NCBI RefSeq assembly: GCF_030548205.1
Contig: NZ_JAUORV010000004.1
Span: 277,706-341,705, forward strand
Length of the DNA stretch: 64,000 bases
Reading direction: 5' to 3'
Source: Aliiglaciecola sp. 3_MG-2023
Lineage (GTDB): Bacteria; Pseudomonadota; Gammaproteobacteria; Enterobacterales; Alteromonadaceae
Under the pieces are notes generated by a model, which searched no databases, was not told the origin of the DNA, and saw nothing but the letters and a program-made list of their open reading frames with translations. The translations under genes and the position numbers were made by a program. Positions 55,842-64,000 of the stretch are shown here, piece after piece. Position 1 is the first letter of the stretch, and every line of letters starts with the position of its first letter.

Positions 55842-56526
55842 GTCCAAATATGGCAAATAGTATGGGTTGATGTACAAGATAAATAATTAAACTATGTTTA
55901 CTGGCAAATAATACTATTTTACTGCGCGCTAATGTGCGCGCAGGATCCCGTAAAAACCAGTCTTGGTAAGCTAGCCAAATACCTATTAAAACTACTCCCG
56001 TCCACGGAAACAAGCCAACGTAATCGTTCGTGTATCCAGGCAATAAATGCCGAATTGGCTGAAATGGCCAAATACTTCCCACCCAGTTCAAATTAAACGC
56101 AAGGATAATGAGAATGCCAATGAGTAATGCGCTTTTAGGAAATCGAGAAAGGGGTACACAAATTAAACTAGCGACAGTAATGAAGTGCAACACACCAAAG
56201 AATATCCAATTGTTAGGTGCCATTATCAACGATGAAATCGTCACTGCTGCAGACGCCAATAACAACTGTATCAATCGCTTAACAAAGTGCTTCTGTCTAA
56301 ACCCTGAGCCATGGACTGCCGCAAGTGAAAACCCGACACATAAGAAAAACAGGCTCAAAATTACGTAGCGAAACTCACGCCAGCCTTCACCATCAGGAAT
56401 AGAAGAAGGTACCCAACCAAAAAATTTGAGATCATAAATAAAGTGAAAAATAACCATTAGAACAATGGCTAAAAAGCGCATTAAATCGACAGTATAAATG
56501 CGTTTAGAAGCAGGTTTAGCAGACAT
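55816..56526 (-). CDS. Heparan-alpha-glucosaminide N-acetyltransferase-like membrane protein (DUF1624)
   Basis: The 236-residue inner-membrane protein has about seven TM helices. The N-terminal RIYTVDLMRFLAIVLMVIFH and YVILSLFFLCVGFSLA are typical of the HGSNAT catalytic-domain family, which includes acyl-transferring membrane enzymes. The histidine of the IFHFIYDL motif is kept. The function is unknown; its location between crbS and crbR and the use of acetyl donors by relatives are suggestive only. Confidence 0.8.
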   Translation of the reverse strand: MSAKPASKRIYTVDLMRFLAIVLMVIFHFIYDLKFFGWVPSSIPDGEGWREFRYVILSLFFLCVGFSLAAVHGSGFRQKHFVKRLIQLLLASAAVTISSLIMAPNNWIFFGVLHFITVASLICVPLSRFPKSALLIGILIILAFNLNWVGSIWPFQPIRHLLPGYTNDYVGLFPWTGVVLIGIWLAYQDWFLRDPARTLARSKIVLFASKHSLIIYLVHQPILFAIFGLIGVIWKA

Positions 56527-56652
56527 TAGCGCACTCTAAAACAATAAGTTTGACTATTGTAATAGGAATTAACCTTAATTTCGCGATTATTCCTTTTTCA
56601 TAAAAAGTGCGTCGCAAAACTGAATCACTTCATCACTGAATAATAGGCGAGT

Positions 56653-57312
56653 TTATTTATGACACAACTCAGGGGCCGGTGGAGTAAGCTCCAGTTGCGA
56701 AGCAATTAATACTGCTTGGGTACGATTGTTAATGCCAAGCTTCTTAAATAACGCAGTTACATGGGCCTTTACCGTCGCCTCAGCAATATCTAATTCAAAG
56801 CCTATTTGTTTATTTAACAAACCATCTCGCATAAAACACAAGACTTTGTATTGGGCGTTAGTCAAACTAGAAACTTTGTCTGCTAATGCGGCAAATTCAC
56901 TATCCATTTCATCAATTTCGTTAACCATGGATTTCGGGATCCAGGTATCGCCATCGAGGATAGTTTCAACTGCATTGGCAATATCTTCAGAACCCGTTGT
57001 TTTAGGAATGAATCCCATAGCACCAGTATTAATAACTTTGGATACAATGTTTTTATCTTCAAGACCTGAAACCACAGCAACAGGTAACTCGGGATAAAGT
57101 TTGCGAATATGAATTAAACCAAATAAGTCATTACTGCCGGGCATGTGCAAATCTAACAGCAGTAAATCGACGTCATTATTTTGAATAATATCGAGAGTTT
57201 GCGTTAAGTCACTAGCTTCTAAAATCGTTAATTGATGTTCAGATAAATTTAGCGCAAAGCGCAATGCATCTCGATAAAGGGGGTGATCATCAGCAATTAG
57301 CAATGTGAACAT
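56653..57312 (-). CDS. crbR: CrbR, LuxR/NarL-family response regulator
   Basis: The 219-residue product has a receiver domain (LLIADDHPLYRDALRFAL; Asp54 in LLLDLHMPG; Lys in FIPKTTG) and a C-terminal LuxR helix-turn-helix (NKQIGFELDIAEATVKAHVTAL). With CrbS it makes the acetate-switch system; in Vibrio cholerae and Pseudomonas, CrbR activates acs and actP. The acs gene lies directly upstream on the same strand and is expected to be a target. Confidence 0.93.
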   Translation of the reverse strand: MFTLLIADDHPLYRDALRFALNLSEHQLTILEASDLTQTLDIIQNNDVDLLLLDLHMPGSNDLFGLIHIRKLYPELPVAVVSGLEDKNIVSKVINTGAMGFIPKTTGSEDIANAVETILDGDTWIPKSMVNEIDEMDSEFAALADKVSSLTNAQYKVLCFMRDGLLNKQIGFELDIAEATVKAHVTALFKKLGINNRTQAVLIASQLELTPPAPELCHK

Positions 57313-57395
57313 AGTGTTATCAGCGTGTCTATAAAGTGTTCTAATTGAATCAGGACAATACGCTTAAATCAACCAAAAATCTCGAACTTAACGAA

Positions 57396-57420
57396 TAAAG
57401 GGGCAAATATTGCCCCTTTA
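57396..57420. terminator. Palindromic terminator after acs
   Basis: TAAAGGGGCAAATATTGCCCCTTTA forms a near-perfect stem between acs and crbR, with T residues on both outer sides. It limits read-through from acs into crbR. Confidence 0.85.
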
Positions 57421-57458
57421 TTGTTAGATCAGACTAATTATCACCAATTACTTCTTAT

Positions 57459-59399
57459 TTAGCGATTTAACCTAAGTTCAATTAGACTATCTACCACACT
57501 AGGATCGGCTAATGTTGAAGTGTCACCTAATTGTTCATATTCATTGGCTGCAATTTTACGCAATATTCTGCGCATAATTTTACCAGAGCGCGTTTTAGGT
57601 AAGCCATTTGTCCACTGAATCAAATCGGGGACCGCGATTGGACTTAATTCTGTGCGCACCCATTTACGGATTTCAGCAGTCAACTCATCTGTTACTTCCA
57701 CACCTGAAACAGGGGTGACATAAACATAGATGGCCTGACCTTTAATATCGTGAGGATAACCCACTACAGCAGCTTCAGCTATGGCGTCGTGAGACACGAG
57801 CGCACTCTCAATTTCAGCGGTACCAAGGCGATGTCCTGAAACATTCAATACATCGTCCACTCGACCGGTGATCCAATAGTATCCATCTTCATCACGGCGG
57901 CAACCATCACCGGTGAAATAAGTATTTTCGTAAGTACTAAAATACGTTTGTACAAAACGAGCGTGATCGCCGTAAACCGTTCTTGCTTGAGCTGGCCAAC
58001 TATCTTTGATAATCAGATTACCTTCAGTAGCGCCGCTGAGCTCATTACCTTCACCGTCAACTAGTGCAGGTTGAACCCCAAAAAATGGAATCGATGCCGC
58101 ACCGGGTTTAAGAGCAGTAACACTAGGCAATGGCGTCATCATGATGCCACCTGTCTCCGTTTGCCACCAAGTATCGACAATCTGGCAACGACTGCGGCCA
58201 ATAGTTTCGTAATACCATGTCCAAGCTTCTGGATTAATGGGTTCCCCAACCGAGCCTAGCAATCGAAGTGAATCTCCTGTAGTGCCTTCGGCGGCAAATT
58301 GCCCTTGTGCCATTAGCGCTCGAATAGCCGTTGGTGCAGTGTAAAGAATATTAACATCATGTTTGTCGACAATTTGACAAATACGGCGCACATCAGGGTA
58401 AGTTGGAACACCTTCAAAAATTAATGTGGTTGCACCATTAGCCAGGGGGCCGTAAACGATATAAGTATGACCTGTGATCCAACCCACGTCGGCGGCACAC
58501 CAATAAATTTCCCCATCTTGATAATCAAATACGTATTTGTGCGTCATCGAAGCGTAAACTAAATAACCACCTGTGGTGTGCACTACGCCCTTAGGTGTGC
58601 CAGTTGAGCCTGATGTATACAAAATGAATAAAGGATCTTCTGCATTCATAACAGTGGGCTCACAAGTAGCTTCGCATTGAGCAGTTAACTCGTGCCACCA
58701 GACGTCTTTTTCTCCTACCGCAACCTCATTACCAGTATTTTTGAAAACAATCACGTTTTCAATACTGGGACAACGATCATTTTTAAGGGCATCGTCCACA
58801 TTTACCTTTAGAGGCACGCAGTTGCCTCCTCGTCGACCTTCATCAGCAGTAATAATTAGCTTAGCATCAGAATCATTAATTCTATCTGCAATGGCATTGG
58901 GAGAAAAACCACCAAAGATAATTGAATGAATCGCGCCAATACGAGTACAGGCCAACATGGCAACAGCAGCTTCGGGGACCATTGGCATGTAAAGGGCTAC
59001 GCGATCGCCCTTCTGAATTCCCAGCTTTTTCATACCATTGGCAAGTTGACACACTTGATCGTGAAGCTCTTGATAGGTCACTTTACTGTCGGTATCTGGA
59101 GAATCACCTTCCCACACAATAGCCACATCATTGGCTTTCTCAGGAAGATGTCTATCAATACAGTTATAACTTACGTTTAGTTCACCATCTTCGTACCACT
59201 TGATACTCACATCGTCTTTGGCAAAAGAAGTATTTTTAATTTTAGTTGGAAAAGTAAACCAATCTAAGTTTGCCGCTTGCTCCTTCCAGAACTGATCGGG
59301 CGATTCTATTGATTGCTGATACATCTGCGCATGCAGTTCGGGGGTTAAGTGGGAATTTAGCTTAGCGGTCTCTGGGACCGGATATAGTGTATCTGTCAT
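57459..59399 (-). CDS. acs: Acetyl-CoA synthetase
   Basis: ATG 59399 follows GGAG by 6 nt; a start at 59432 would place that site inside the gene. The 646-residue AMP-forming enzyme turns acetate, ATP and CoA into acetyl-CoA. It has the P-loop [11 protein letters not shown], adenine motif WWQTETGG, hinge [13 protein letters not shown] and the C-terminal [14 protein letters not shown], whose Lys is the site of regulatory acetylation in relatives. Three GACTwTGGTC motifs precede it, consistent with control by CrbR. Confidence 0.97.
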   Translation of the reverse strand: MTDTLYPVPETAKLNSHLTPELHAQMYQQSIESPDQFWKEQAANLDWFTFPTKIKNTSFAKDDVSIKWYEDGELNVSYNCIDRHLPEKANDVAIVWEGDSPDTDSKVTYQELHDQVCQLANGMKKLGIQKGDRVALYMPMVPEAAVAMLACTRIGAIHSIIFGGFSPNAIADRINDSDAKLIITADEGRRGGNCVPLKVNVDDALKNDRCPSIENVIVFKNTGNEVAVGEKDVWWHELTAQCEATCEPTVMNAEDPLFILYTSGSTGTPKGVVHTTGGYLVYASMTHKYVFDYQDGEIYWCAADVGWITGHTYIVYGPLANGATTLIFEGVPTYPDVRRICQIVDKHDVNILYTAPTAIRALMAQGQFAAEGTTGDSLRLLGSVGEPINPEAWTWYYETIGRSRCQIVDTWWQTETGGIMMTPLPSVTALKPGAASIPFFGVQPALVDGEGNELSGATEGNLIIKDSWPAQARTVYGDHARFVQTYFSTYENTYFTGDGCRRDEDGYYWITGRVDDVLNVSGHRLGTAEIESALVSHDAIAEAAVVGYPHDIKGQAIYVYVTPVSGVEVTDELTAEIRKWVRTELSPIAVPDLIQWTNGLPKTRSGKIMRRILRKIAANEYEQLGDTSTLADPSVVDSLIELRLNR

Positions 59400-59465
59400 A
59401 GGGTTCTCCAACACAATTTTTAGCAACTGCACATACTGTAACGTTAATATTAAAGAGTGGAATGC

Positions 59466-59565
59466 GACTTTGGTCTTAGCGAAGCTGACTTTGGTCTTAC
59501 TTAGTTAAAAACATCCAGGTTATTCATCAAGAATTAACTTTATAGACTATACGACTATGGTCTGA
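59466..59565. promoter_or_regulatory. Three candidate CrbR sites between acs and the porin gene
   Basis: GACTTTGGTCTTA (59466-59478) and an identical copy (59487-59499) are spaced 21 bp apart, two helical turns. GACTATGGTC recurs at 59553-59562, where ATGGTCT-GAT-AGACCAT also makes a perfect palindrome. The copy at 59553 lies 154 bp before the acs start, as the copy at 52337 does before the DUF4212 gene. Confidence 0.65.
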
Positions 59566-59641
59566 TAGACCATCCGCTTATATGTAAAAACTGAATCTTA
59601 GTTCAAAATTTACTGAGCATTAAACTGCACTAGGAAAAGTC

Positions 59642-60805
59642 ATGAAAACTAAAATTACAGCAGCAATCACGCTAGCACTCGGCACTTTGTATGGTACTGC
59701 AACCAATGCCAACCTATTAGACAAAACAAATGTTCAATTTAGCGGCTATTTAAAAGCCGATGCCATGTTCAGCAGCTATAGCGATGGTACTTTAGCCTCT
59801 GGTAGTATCGGAAGAGACTTCTATTTACCCAGTCTCACCCCCGTCGGCGGTGAAGAAGAATCGACTCAATTTGATGCCCATATTAAGCAGACACGGTTTA
59901 GATTCACTACTAATACCGATCTTGATAGTGGCGATAAAGTTGTCGGCGTTCTCGAATTCGATTTCCAAGTCACCCCAGATGGAAACGAACGTGTAAGTAA
60001 CTCTTACGAGCCCAGAGTCAGACATGCTTTTATTAAGTATAACGATTGGATGATAGGACAAACTTGGACTACCTTCATGGATGTCAGGGCGCTTCCCGAA
60101 ACCCTAGATTTCATTGGTTCAACTGACGGTACAATATTTGTTCGACAAGTCATGGTTAAGTACTCAACAGGAAACTTTGAAGTTTCGTTAGAAAACCCAG
60201 AAACCACGGTTTCTCCATTAGGTGGTGGTACTCGCATTGTAACTGACGATAACCCCGTACCAGATTTAGCCGCACGATATACTTTTAAAGGTGATTGGGG
60301 TCACTTTGCAGTTGCAGGCCTCTTACGCCAATTGTCCTACGTCGACAAGCAAGGGGAAAATGATATTGACACCTCAACTACCGGTGCTGGTATTAGCTTA
60401 ACTGCTAAGTTTAATCTGGGCCAAGACGATATTCGTATCGCTGCCAATTATGGTCAGGGTTTAGGTCGATATATGGCGCTTAATGCTGTCAATGGTGCAG
60501 TTCTGAACGCCGATAATGAACTAGAAGCCATTGATTCCGCAGGCTTCAGTATTGCTTATAGACATGTTTGGGATCCTCAGTGGAGAAGTAACTTCACCTA
60601 CTCTATGTTTAGCGCTGACAACGAAATAGCGTTGACTGGCAGTTCAACTACCAAGCAAACATACAGTGCTCGTGCAAATATTTTGTATTCTCCAAGCAAA
60701 GAACTTACTTTCGGTGCAGAATATGCCTATGCGAAACGAGAACTTGAAACGGGTGCTGACGGTGATATGAGCCGCCTACAATTTTCAGCAAAATATGCTT
60801 TTTAA
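59642..60805 (+). CDS. DcaP-like porin
   Basis: The 387-residue outer-membrane protein has a signal peptide (1-23, ending ATNA) and a beta-barrel with strands such as FSGYLKADAMFSSYSD and QTRFRFTTNTDLDSG. GQTWTTFMDVRALPETLDF is conserved in the DcaP family, and the barrel ends in Phe (SAKYAF). DcaP porins admit small carboxylic acids in Acinetobacter. Divergent placement from acs across the candidate CrbR sites suggests uptake of acetate or another carboxylate under the same control. Confidence 0.88.
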   Translation: MKTKITAAITLALGTLYGTATNANLLDKTNVQFSGYLKADAMFSSYSDGTLASGSIGRDFYLPSLTPVGGEEESTQFDAHIKQTRFRFTTNTDLDSGDKVVGVLEFDFQVTPDGNERVSNSYEPRVRHAFIKYNDWMIGQTWTTFMDVRALPETLDFIGSTDGTIFVRQVMVKYSTGNFEVSLENPETTVSPLGGGTRIVTDDNPVPDLAARYTFKGDWGHFAVAGLLRQLSYVDKQGENDIDTSTTGAGISLTAKFNLGQDDIRIAANYGQGLGRYMALNAVNGAVLNADNELEAIDSAGFSIAYRHVWDPQWRSNFTYSMFSADNEIALTGSSTTKQTYSARANILYSPSKELTFGAEYAYAKRELETGADGDMSRLQFSAKYAF

Positions 60806-60874
60806 ATCAAATAAAACGACGTTTACTCTTTGAAGGCTGCAAGGTTATTGCCAGGCAACTTTCAAGTCTAGTCT

Positions 60875-60907
60875 AAAATAGTGGCCCTATAGGGCCACTA
60901 TTTTTTT
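60875..60907. terminator. Bidirectional terminator between porin and thioesterase genes
   Basis: The stem AAATAGTGGCCC / GGGCCACTATTT has a T run on the plus side and A residues on the left, between two convergent genes. Confidence 0.9.
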
Positions 60908-60909
60908 AG

Positions 60910-61386
60910 CTACCAACCTACCATTTGTTGATAATGTTTATCTAATTTCTTAGCAAAATCTTTACCGCTTATTGCCACCTTTTCAAGCATTTCTTCTTCT
61001 TTGCTGTGTGGTGTAAACGTGGGGACTTCAACTGGAGTGCCGTCTTCATCTATGGCCATAAAAGTAATAAAACAACGGTTTGTATCAGTGATTTCCTCTT
61101 TTTTCGGATCCGATGCCCTTACAACCACATAGATATGCATACTGGTTCTGCCGGTATGCACAATGCGAGCAGTAATGGTCACCATTTGCCCCACTAAAAT
61201 GGGCTGAATAAAACGAATTGCATTGGCAGAAACCGTTACACAATAATGTTTACTCCATTGTGCAGCACATGCATAAGAGGCTTGATCTATCCATTTCATA
61301 ACCATTCCGCCATGTACTTTACCGCCAAAATTAACATCTGTTGGCTCGGCTAGAAATCGAAACTCAGTCTCGCTATTTTTATTCAT
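60910..61386 (-). CDS. Acyl-CoA thioesterase (hotdog fold, YciA-like)
   Basis: ATG 61386 is preferred (AAGG upstream); a TTG at 61407 would add seven residues. The 158-residue product has one hotdog domain with NFGGKVHGGMVMKWIDQASY, where the Asn and Asp of the active site are kept, and VGQMVTITARIVHTGRTSM. It hydrolyses acyl-CoA thioesters; the chain length is not evident. The C-terminus extends about 20 residues beyond the fold. Confidence 0.9.
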   Translation of the reverse strand: MNKNSETEFRFLAEPTDVNFGGKVHGGMVMKWIDQASYACAAQWSKHYCVTVSANAIRFIQPILVGQMVTITARIVHTGRTSMHIYVVVRASDPKKEEITDTNRCFITFMAIDEDGTPVEVPTFTPHSKEEEMLEKVAISGKDFAKKLDKHYQQMVGW

Positions 61387-61594
61387 AATCAAGGCCTTAT
61401 ATGTCAACTTGTCGATTTACTATACTTTAGATGACAAAAAATGTTCAATTTAATTTTATTTGTCTCCGAAATGGCCTATCTATTATTTGTTGCCCTGAAT
61501 TTACCATGTTAGATTCAAGCAAATTACATCCAACAGGATATTTATTTGACTGTTTAAGGTAGAATAACGTCAATCAACAGAAATTGGCCTTTTT

Positions 61595-62209
61595 ATGAAT
61601 CACAACGATATTTTACGCCGTCTGCGCTTTGCCCTCAGTCTTGACGACCCTGCGACAATCGCTATTTTTAAGTTAGCAAACTATGAAATGGAAAAAGACT
61701 ACTTATCGATGCTCATGAAAAAAGAGGAAGAGCCAGGGTTCATGCTCTGTCGCGACAAGATACTCAGTCTTTTTCTAGATGGATTAATCATCCAAAAACG
61801 CGGTAAACAAGAAGGTGTTGAGCCTGTTGTTTTAAAAGGTAGCCAGCGTTTATCCAACAACGACATTTTACGCAAAATACGTATTGCCATGAGTTATCGC
61901 GACGAAGACATGTTGACGGTATTAAAATTAGCTAACTTTCGTTTAAGTAAAGGTGAGTTAAGCGCGATGTTTAGGAAACCTGATCATCGAAATTACAAAG
62001 AAAGTGGCGATCAAGTAGTACGTTACCTGTTAAAAGGTATGACGGTTAAGTATCGTCCAGATGCCGCAAAAACAAGCACTACTCCTGTTGCTAAGAAAGA
62101 CAAATACAAAAAAGCCAATACAATTCGTCAAAAAGAAAGTGCAAAAGATAATGCTAAGTCTCCCTCTGTCGAAAATAACTCTGTTTGGGGTAAGGTCGAT
62201 CCTAAATGA
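61595..62209 (+). CDS. DUF1456 family protein (YehS-like)
   Basis: The 204-residue cytoplasmic protein is made of two similar copies (about 1-70 and 88-155), each starting NDILRRLRFALS or NDILRKIRIAMS and ending with a short helical hairpin. This is the internal duplication typical of DUF1456/YehS. The tail beyond 160 is Lys-rich and probably disordered. The function is unknown. The stop overlaps the deformylase start (ATGA), so the two are co-translated. Confidence 0.88.
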   Translation: MNHNDILRRLRFALSLDDPATIAIFKLANYEMEKDYLSMLMKKEEEPGFMLCRDKILSLFLDGLIIQKRGKQEGVEPVVLKGSQRLSNNDILRKIRIAMSYRDEDMLTVLKLANFRLSKGELSAMFRKPDHRNYKESGDQVVRYLLKGMTVKYRPDAAKTSTTPVAKKDKYKKANTIRQKESAKDNAKSPSVENNSVWGKVDPK

Positions 62210-62724
62210 AAATAGCGCAAGTTGGAGAAGCAATTCTAAGAACCCCGGCGGTAGCTGTGCCACCGTCAGATTTGCTAACAGATGAATTGAAACAATTTAT
62301 CTTGGGCTTAAAACAAACCATGTTAGACGCTAACGGTATCGGCATTGCAGCTCCGCAAGTATTTGATCCACGAGCAATAATGATTATTGCGTCGCGACCC
62401 AACGCCCGTTATCCAGATGCTCCACATATGGAACCCTTAGTTCTGATTAACCCGAAAGTGATAGCCAGCAGTGATACTCAGGAAAAGGATTGGGAAGGGT
62501 GTCTATCTGTCCCAGGTTTGAGGGGGAAAGTAAAACGCTTTACATGGATAGAAATTGAATATCTGGCCGAAAATGGCGACAGGGTAAAGCGTTTATTTGA
62601 AGGCTTTGTTGCACGTATATTTCAGCACGAATATGATCACCTTATAGGTAAAACCTGGCTTGATCACATCGAATCTGCAGAAGATATTATGGCTAATGAA
62701 GTTTGGCAGAATAAGTACGCCTGA
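62206..62724 (+). CDS. def: Peptide deformylase
   Basis: The 172-residue metalloenzyme removes the formyl group from new proteins. Motif I GIGIAAPQV, motif II EGCLSVPG (metal Cys) and motif III QHEYDHLIG (metal His pair and catalytic Glu) are all intact. It is not next to fmt, as the main def copy usually is, but coupled to a DUF1456 gene. It may therefore be a second deformylase, though this cannot be decided from one window. Confidence 0.93.
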   Translation: MKIAQVGEAILRTPAVAVPPSDLLTDELKQFILGLKQTMLDANGIGIAAPQVFDPRAIMIIASRPNARYPDAPHMEPLVLINPKVIASSDTQEKDWEGCLSVPGLRGKVKRFTWIEIEYLAENGDRVKRLFEGFVARIFQHEYDHLIGKTWLDHIESAEDIMANEVWQNKYA

Positions 62725-62774
62725 TCCTTAAACAGGCGATCTAGCCCGTCATTTTATTCATCCTATTCCATAAC

Positions 62775-63195
62775 CTGTAGGCGGGTGCTTTAGCACCGTG
62801 GCGTATTTGAAACATTCCATGGCCTGAAGACCATGCTACAAAATTGTAGGCGGCGGCTTTAGCCCCGTGACGTGTTTGAAACATTCCATGGCCTGAAGAC
62901 CATGCTACAAAATTGTAGGCGGCGGCTTTAGCCCCGCAGCGCATTGGAAACATTCCATAACCTGTAGGCGGGTGCTTTAGCCCCGCAGCGCATTTGAAAC
63001 ATTCCATAACCTGTAGGCGGGTGCTTTAGCCCCGCGCTAAATGGAAACATTCCAAGGCCTGAAGACCATGCTACAAAATTGTAGGCGGGTTCTTTAGCCC
63101 CGTGACGTGTTTGAAACATTCCATAACCTGTAGGCGGGTGCTTTGGCCCCGTGACGTGTTTGAAACATTCCATGGCCTGAAGACCATGCTACAAC
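62775..63195. repeat. REP/BIME-like array C
   Basis: Seven type 1 hairpins (GTAG then a GCGGG...CCCCG hairpin) and four inverted type 2 hairpins (CATGGCCTGAAGACCATGCTAC) are separated by a recurrent spacer (GTGTTTGAAACATTCCA). Sequence details differ from arrays A and B, for example CCTGAAG for CCTAAAG, so this array expanded separately. No gene is supported in it. Confidence 0.85.
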
Positions 63196-63218
63196 ACCTG
63201 CACCAACAGTACGGCCAC
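63188..63218. repeat. 31-bp exact copy of tuf coding sequence
   Basis: These 31 bases are identical to 63387-63417, which encode the conserved GRTVGAGVV end of EF-Tu. The copy begins at GCTACA, the last bases of the REP array, so the junction shares 6 bp with the repeat. Confidence 0.85.
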
Positions 63219-63244
63219 GTTATTCCATACATCCATGTATTCCA

Positions 63245-63294
63245 CCCCTTCGGGGCCAGCCTTCGGCTGTTCTAATTTGTTCCCGACAAATTAG
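63245..63294. repeat. Three consecutive short hairpins
   Basis: CCCCTTCGGGG (63245-63255), CAGCCTTCGGCTG (63257-63269) and CTAATTTGT-N5-ACAAATTAG (63272-63294) follow one another directly. Two have stable TTCG-type loops. The function is unknown; it may be a dispersed element or part of the tuf 3' region. Confidence 0.6.
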
Positions 63295-63318
63295 TCACTC
63301 CGTTCAGGTGGCCTAAAA

Positions 63319-63346
63319 CAAAAAAGCCGCTCTAGGAGCGGCTTTC
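63319..63346 (-). terminator. Intrinsic terminator of tuf
   Basis: The stem AAAGCCGCTC / GAGCGGCTTT has a T run on the minus strand, 25 bp past the tuf stop codon. Confidence 0.92.
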
Positions 63347-63370
63347 TTAATTTTTTAGCTATTATCGAGA

Positions 63371-64000
63371 TTAAGCGATGATTTTAGCTACAACACCTGC
63401 ACCAACAGTACGGCCACCTTCACGGATTGCGAAGCGTAAACCTTCGTCCATCGCGATTGGGTTGATTAGCTCAACTTTAAATTTCAAGTTGTCGCCTGGC
63501 ATTACCATTTCAACACCTTCTGGTAACTCTACTGCACCAGTGATGTCTGTTGTACGGAAGTAGAACTGTGGACGATAGCCTTTGAAGAATGGAGTATGAC
63601 GACCACCTTCATCTTTAGACAATACATACACTTCTGCTTCAAACTGTGTGTGAGGAGTGATTGAACCTGGCTTAGCCAATACTTGACCACGCTCTACGTC
63701 ATCACGCTTAGTACCACGTAGTAGTACACCAACGTTCTCACCTGCACGACCTTCGTCAAGCAACTTACGGAACATCTCTACACCAGTACAAGTTGTCTTA
63801 GTAGTATCTTTGATACCAACAATCTCAACTTCTTCACCTACTTTGATGATACCTTGCTCTACACGACCGGTTACAACTGTACCACGACCTGAGATTGAGA
63901 ATACATCTTCAATTGGCAAAATGAATGGCTTATCAATGGCACGCTCTGGCTCTGGGATATAGCTATCAAGGGCTTCTGCAAGCTCAATGATTTTTGCTTC
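63371..64000 (-). CDS. tuf: Elongation factor Tu, C-terminal part
   Basis: The frame is open to the right edge, giving the last 209 residues. [20 protein letters not shown] (end of the GTPase domain), [15 protein letters not shown] (domain 2), [19 protein letters not shown] and the C-terminal [15 protein letters not shown] (domain 3) are diagnostic. EF-Tu delivers aminoacyl-tRNA to the ribosome. Gammaproteobacteria often have two near-identical tuf genes; which copy this is cannot be told. Confidence 0.97.
   Translation of the reverse strand, partial: EAKIIELAEALDSYIPEPERAIDKPFILPIEDVFSISGRGTVVTGRVEQGIIKVGEEVEIVGIKDTTKTTCTGVEMFRKLLDEGRAGENVGVLLRGTKRDDVERGQVLAKPGSITPHTQFEAEVYVLSKDEGGRHTPFFKGYRPQFYFRTTDITGAVELPEGVEMVMPGDNLKFKVELINPIAMDEGLRFAIREGGRTVGAGVVAKIIA

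Noticed and set aside
59556..59572. ATGGTCT-GAT-AGACCAT as a RutR box
   Set aside because: The arms are in reverse order to the RutR consensus and the spacer is 3, not 2; it is better seen as part of the acetate motif.
62741..63173. Minus-strand open frames across array C with repeated Gly/Ala-rich peptides
   Set aside because: They arise only from translation of the REP units, have no ribosome sites and no family match.
63319..64000. tRNA genes near tuf
   Set aside because: tRNA clusters often precede tufB, but that side lies outside the window; no cloverleaf was found inside it.

Overview
The window looks like the chromosome of a marine gammaproteobacterium of the order Alteromonadales, most like Paraglaciecola, Glaciecola or Alteromonas. 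This is inferred from moderately low GC, the mdh/argR divergent pair, the MipA-DUF3019-two-component cluster, Oar-type and BtuB TonB receptors, a large ExeM-type nuclease, and REP-like intergenic repeats. No species can be fixed from sequence alone. No rRNA, tRNA, CRISPR, prophage or insertion sequence was recognised; most of the window is ordinary chromosome with short intergenic gaps.

Layout. 1-3,000: start of an RND efflux adaptor (cut by the window edge), a lipoprotein with a complete Nudix box, and an acyl-CoA dehydrogenase behind a FadR-like operator. 3,000-10,600: a 1,455-residue secreted double nuclease, a DUF3016 protein and a beta-propeller lipoprotein. 10,800-14,060: a tightly coupled MipA/DUF3019/response regulator/histidine kinase operon. 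14,700-20,100: the rutABCDEF pyrimidine-ring degradation operon with its regulator rutR divergent. 20,250-26,320: ccoG-srkA, a cobalamin riboswitch with btuB, and two DsbA-type proteins. 26,800-35,300: SulP transporter, FKBP isomerase, ppc, mdh, argR and modF. 35,350-42,950: an EEP-fold lipoprotein, an Oar-type TonB receptor, then udk, a NupC-type transporter and an Fe(II)/2-oxoglutarate oxygenase. 42,950-47,270: M28 peptidase, TPR lipoprotein, a decayed YeiH gene and a ThrE-type exporter. 47,500-60,800: an acetate locus (DEDDh exonuclease, CBS/DUF294 protein, DUF4212 and sodium:solute symporter pair, CrbS sensor, acyltransferase-like membrane protein, CrbR, acs, DcaP-like porin). 60,900-64,000: thioesterase, DUF1456 protein, peptide deformylase, a REP array and the 3' part of tuf.

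Two regulatory networks can be read from the DNA. First, a 16-bp box identical to the E. coli RutR consensus (39886-39901) lies between the TonB receptor and the udk-transporter-dioxygenase operon, 20 kb from rutR, whose own promoter region carries a near-consensus box (19257-19272). This suggests one RutR-controlled route: outer-membrane uptake, inner-membrane nucleoside uptake, phosphorylation and ring degradation, with an uncharacterised dioxygenase as a possible new enzyme. The rut operon here has no rutG permease. Second, the motif GACTwTGGTC occurs once before the DUF4212/symporter operon and three times before acs; one copy lies exactly 154 bp upstream of both start codons in the same orientation. 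It is a good candidate for the CrbR binding site.

Three arrays of paired GTAG-headed hairpins (REP/BIME-like) fill the gaps after dsbA, thrE and def. The last ends in a 31-bp exact copy of part of the tuf 3' end.
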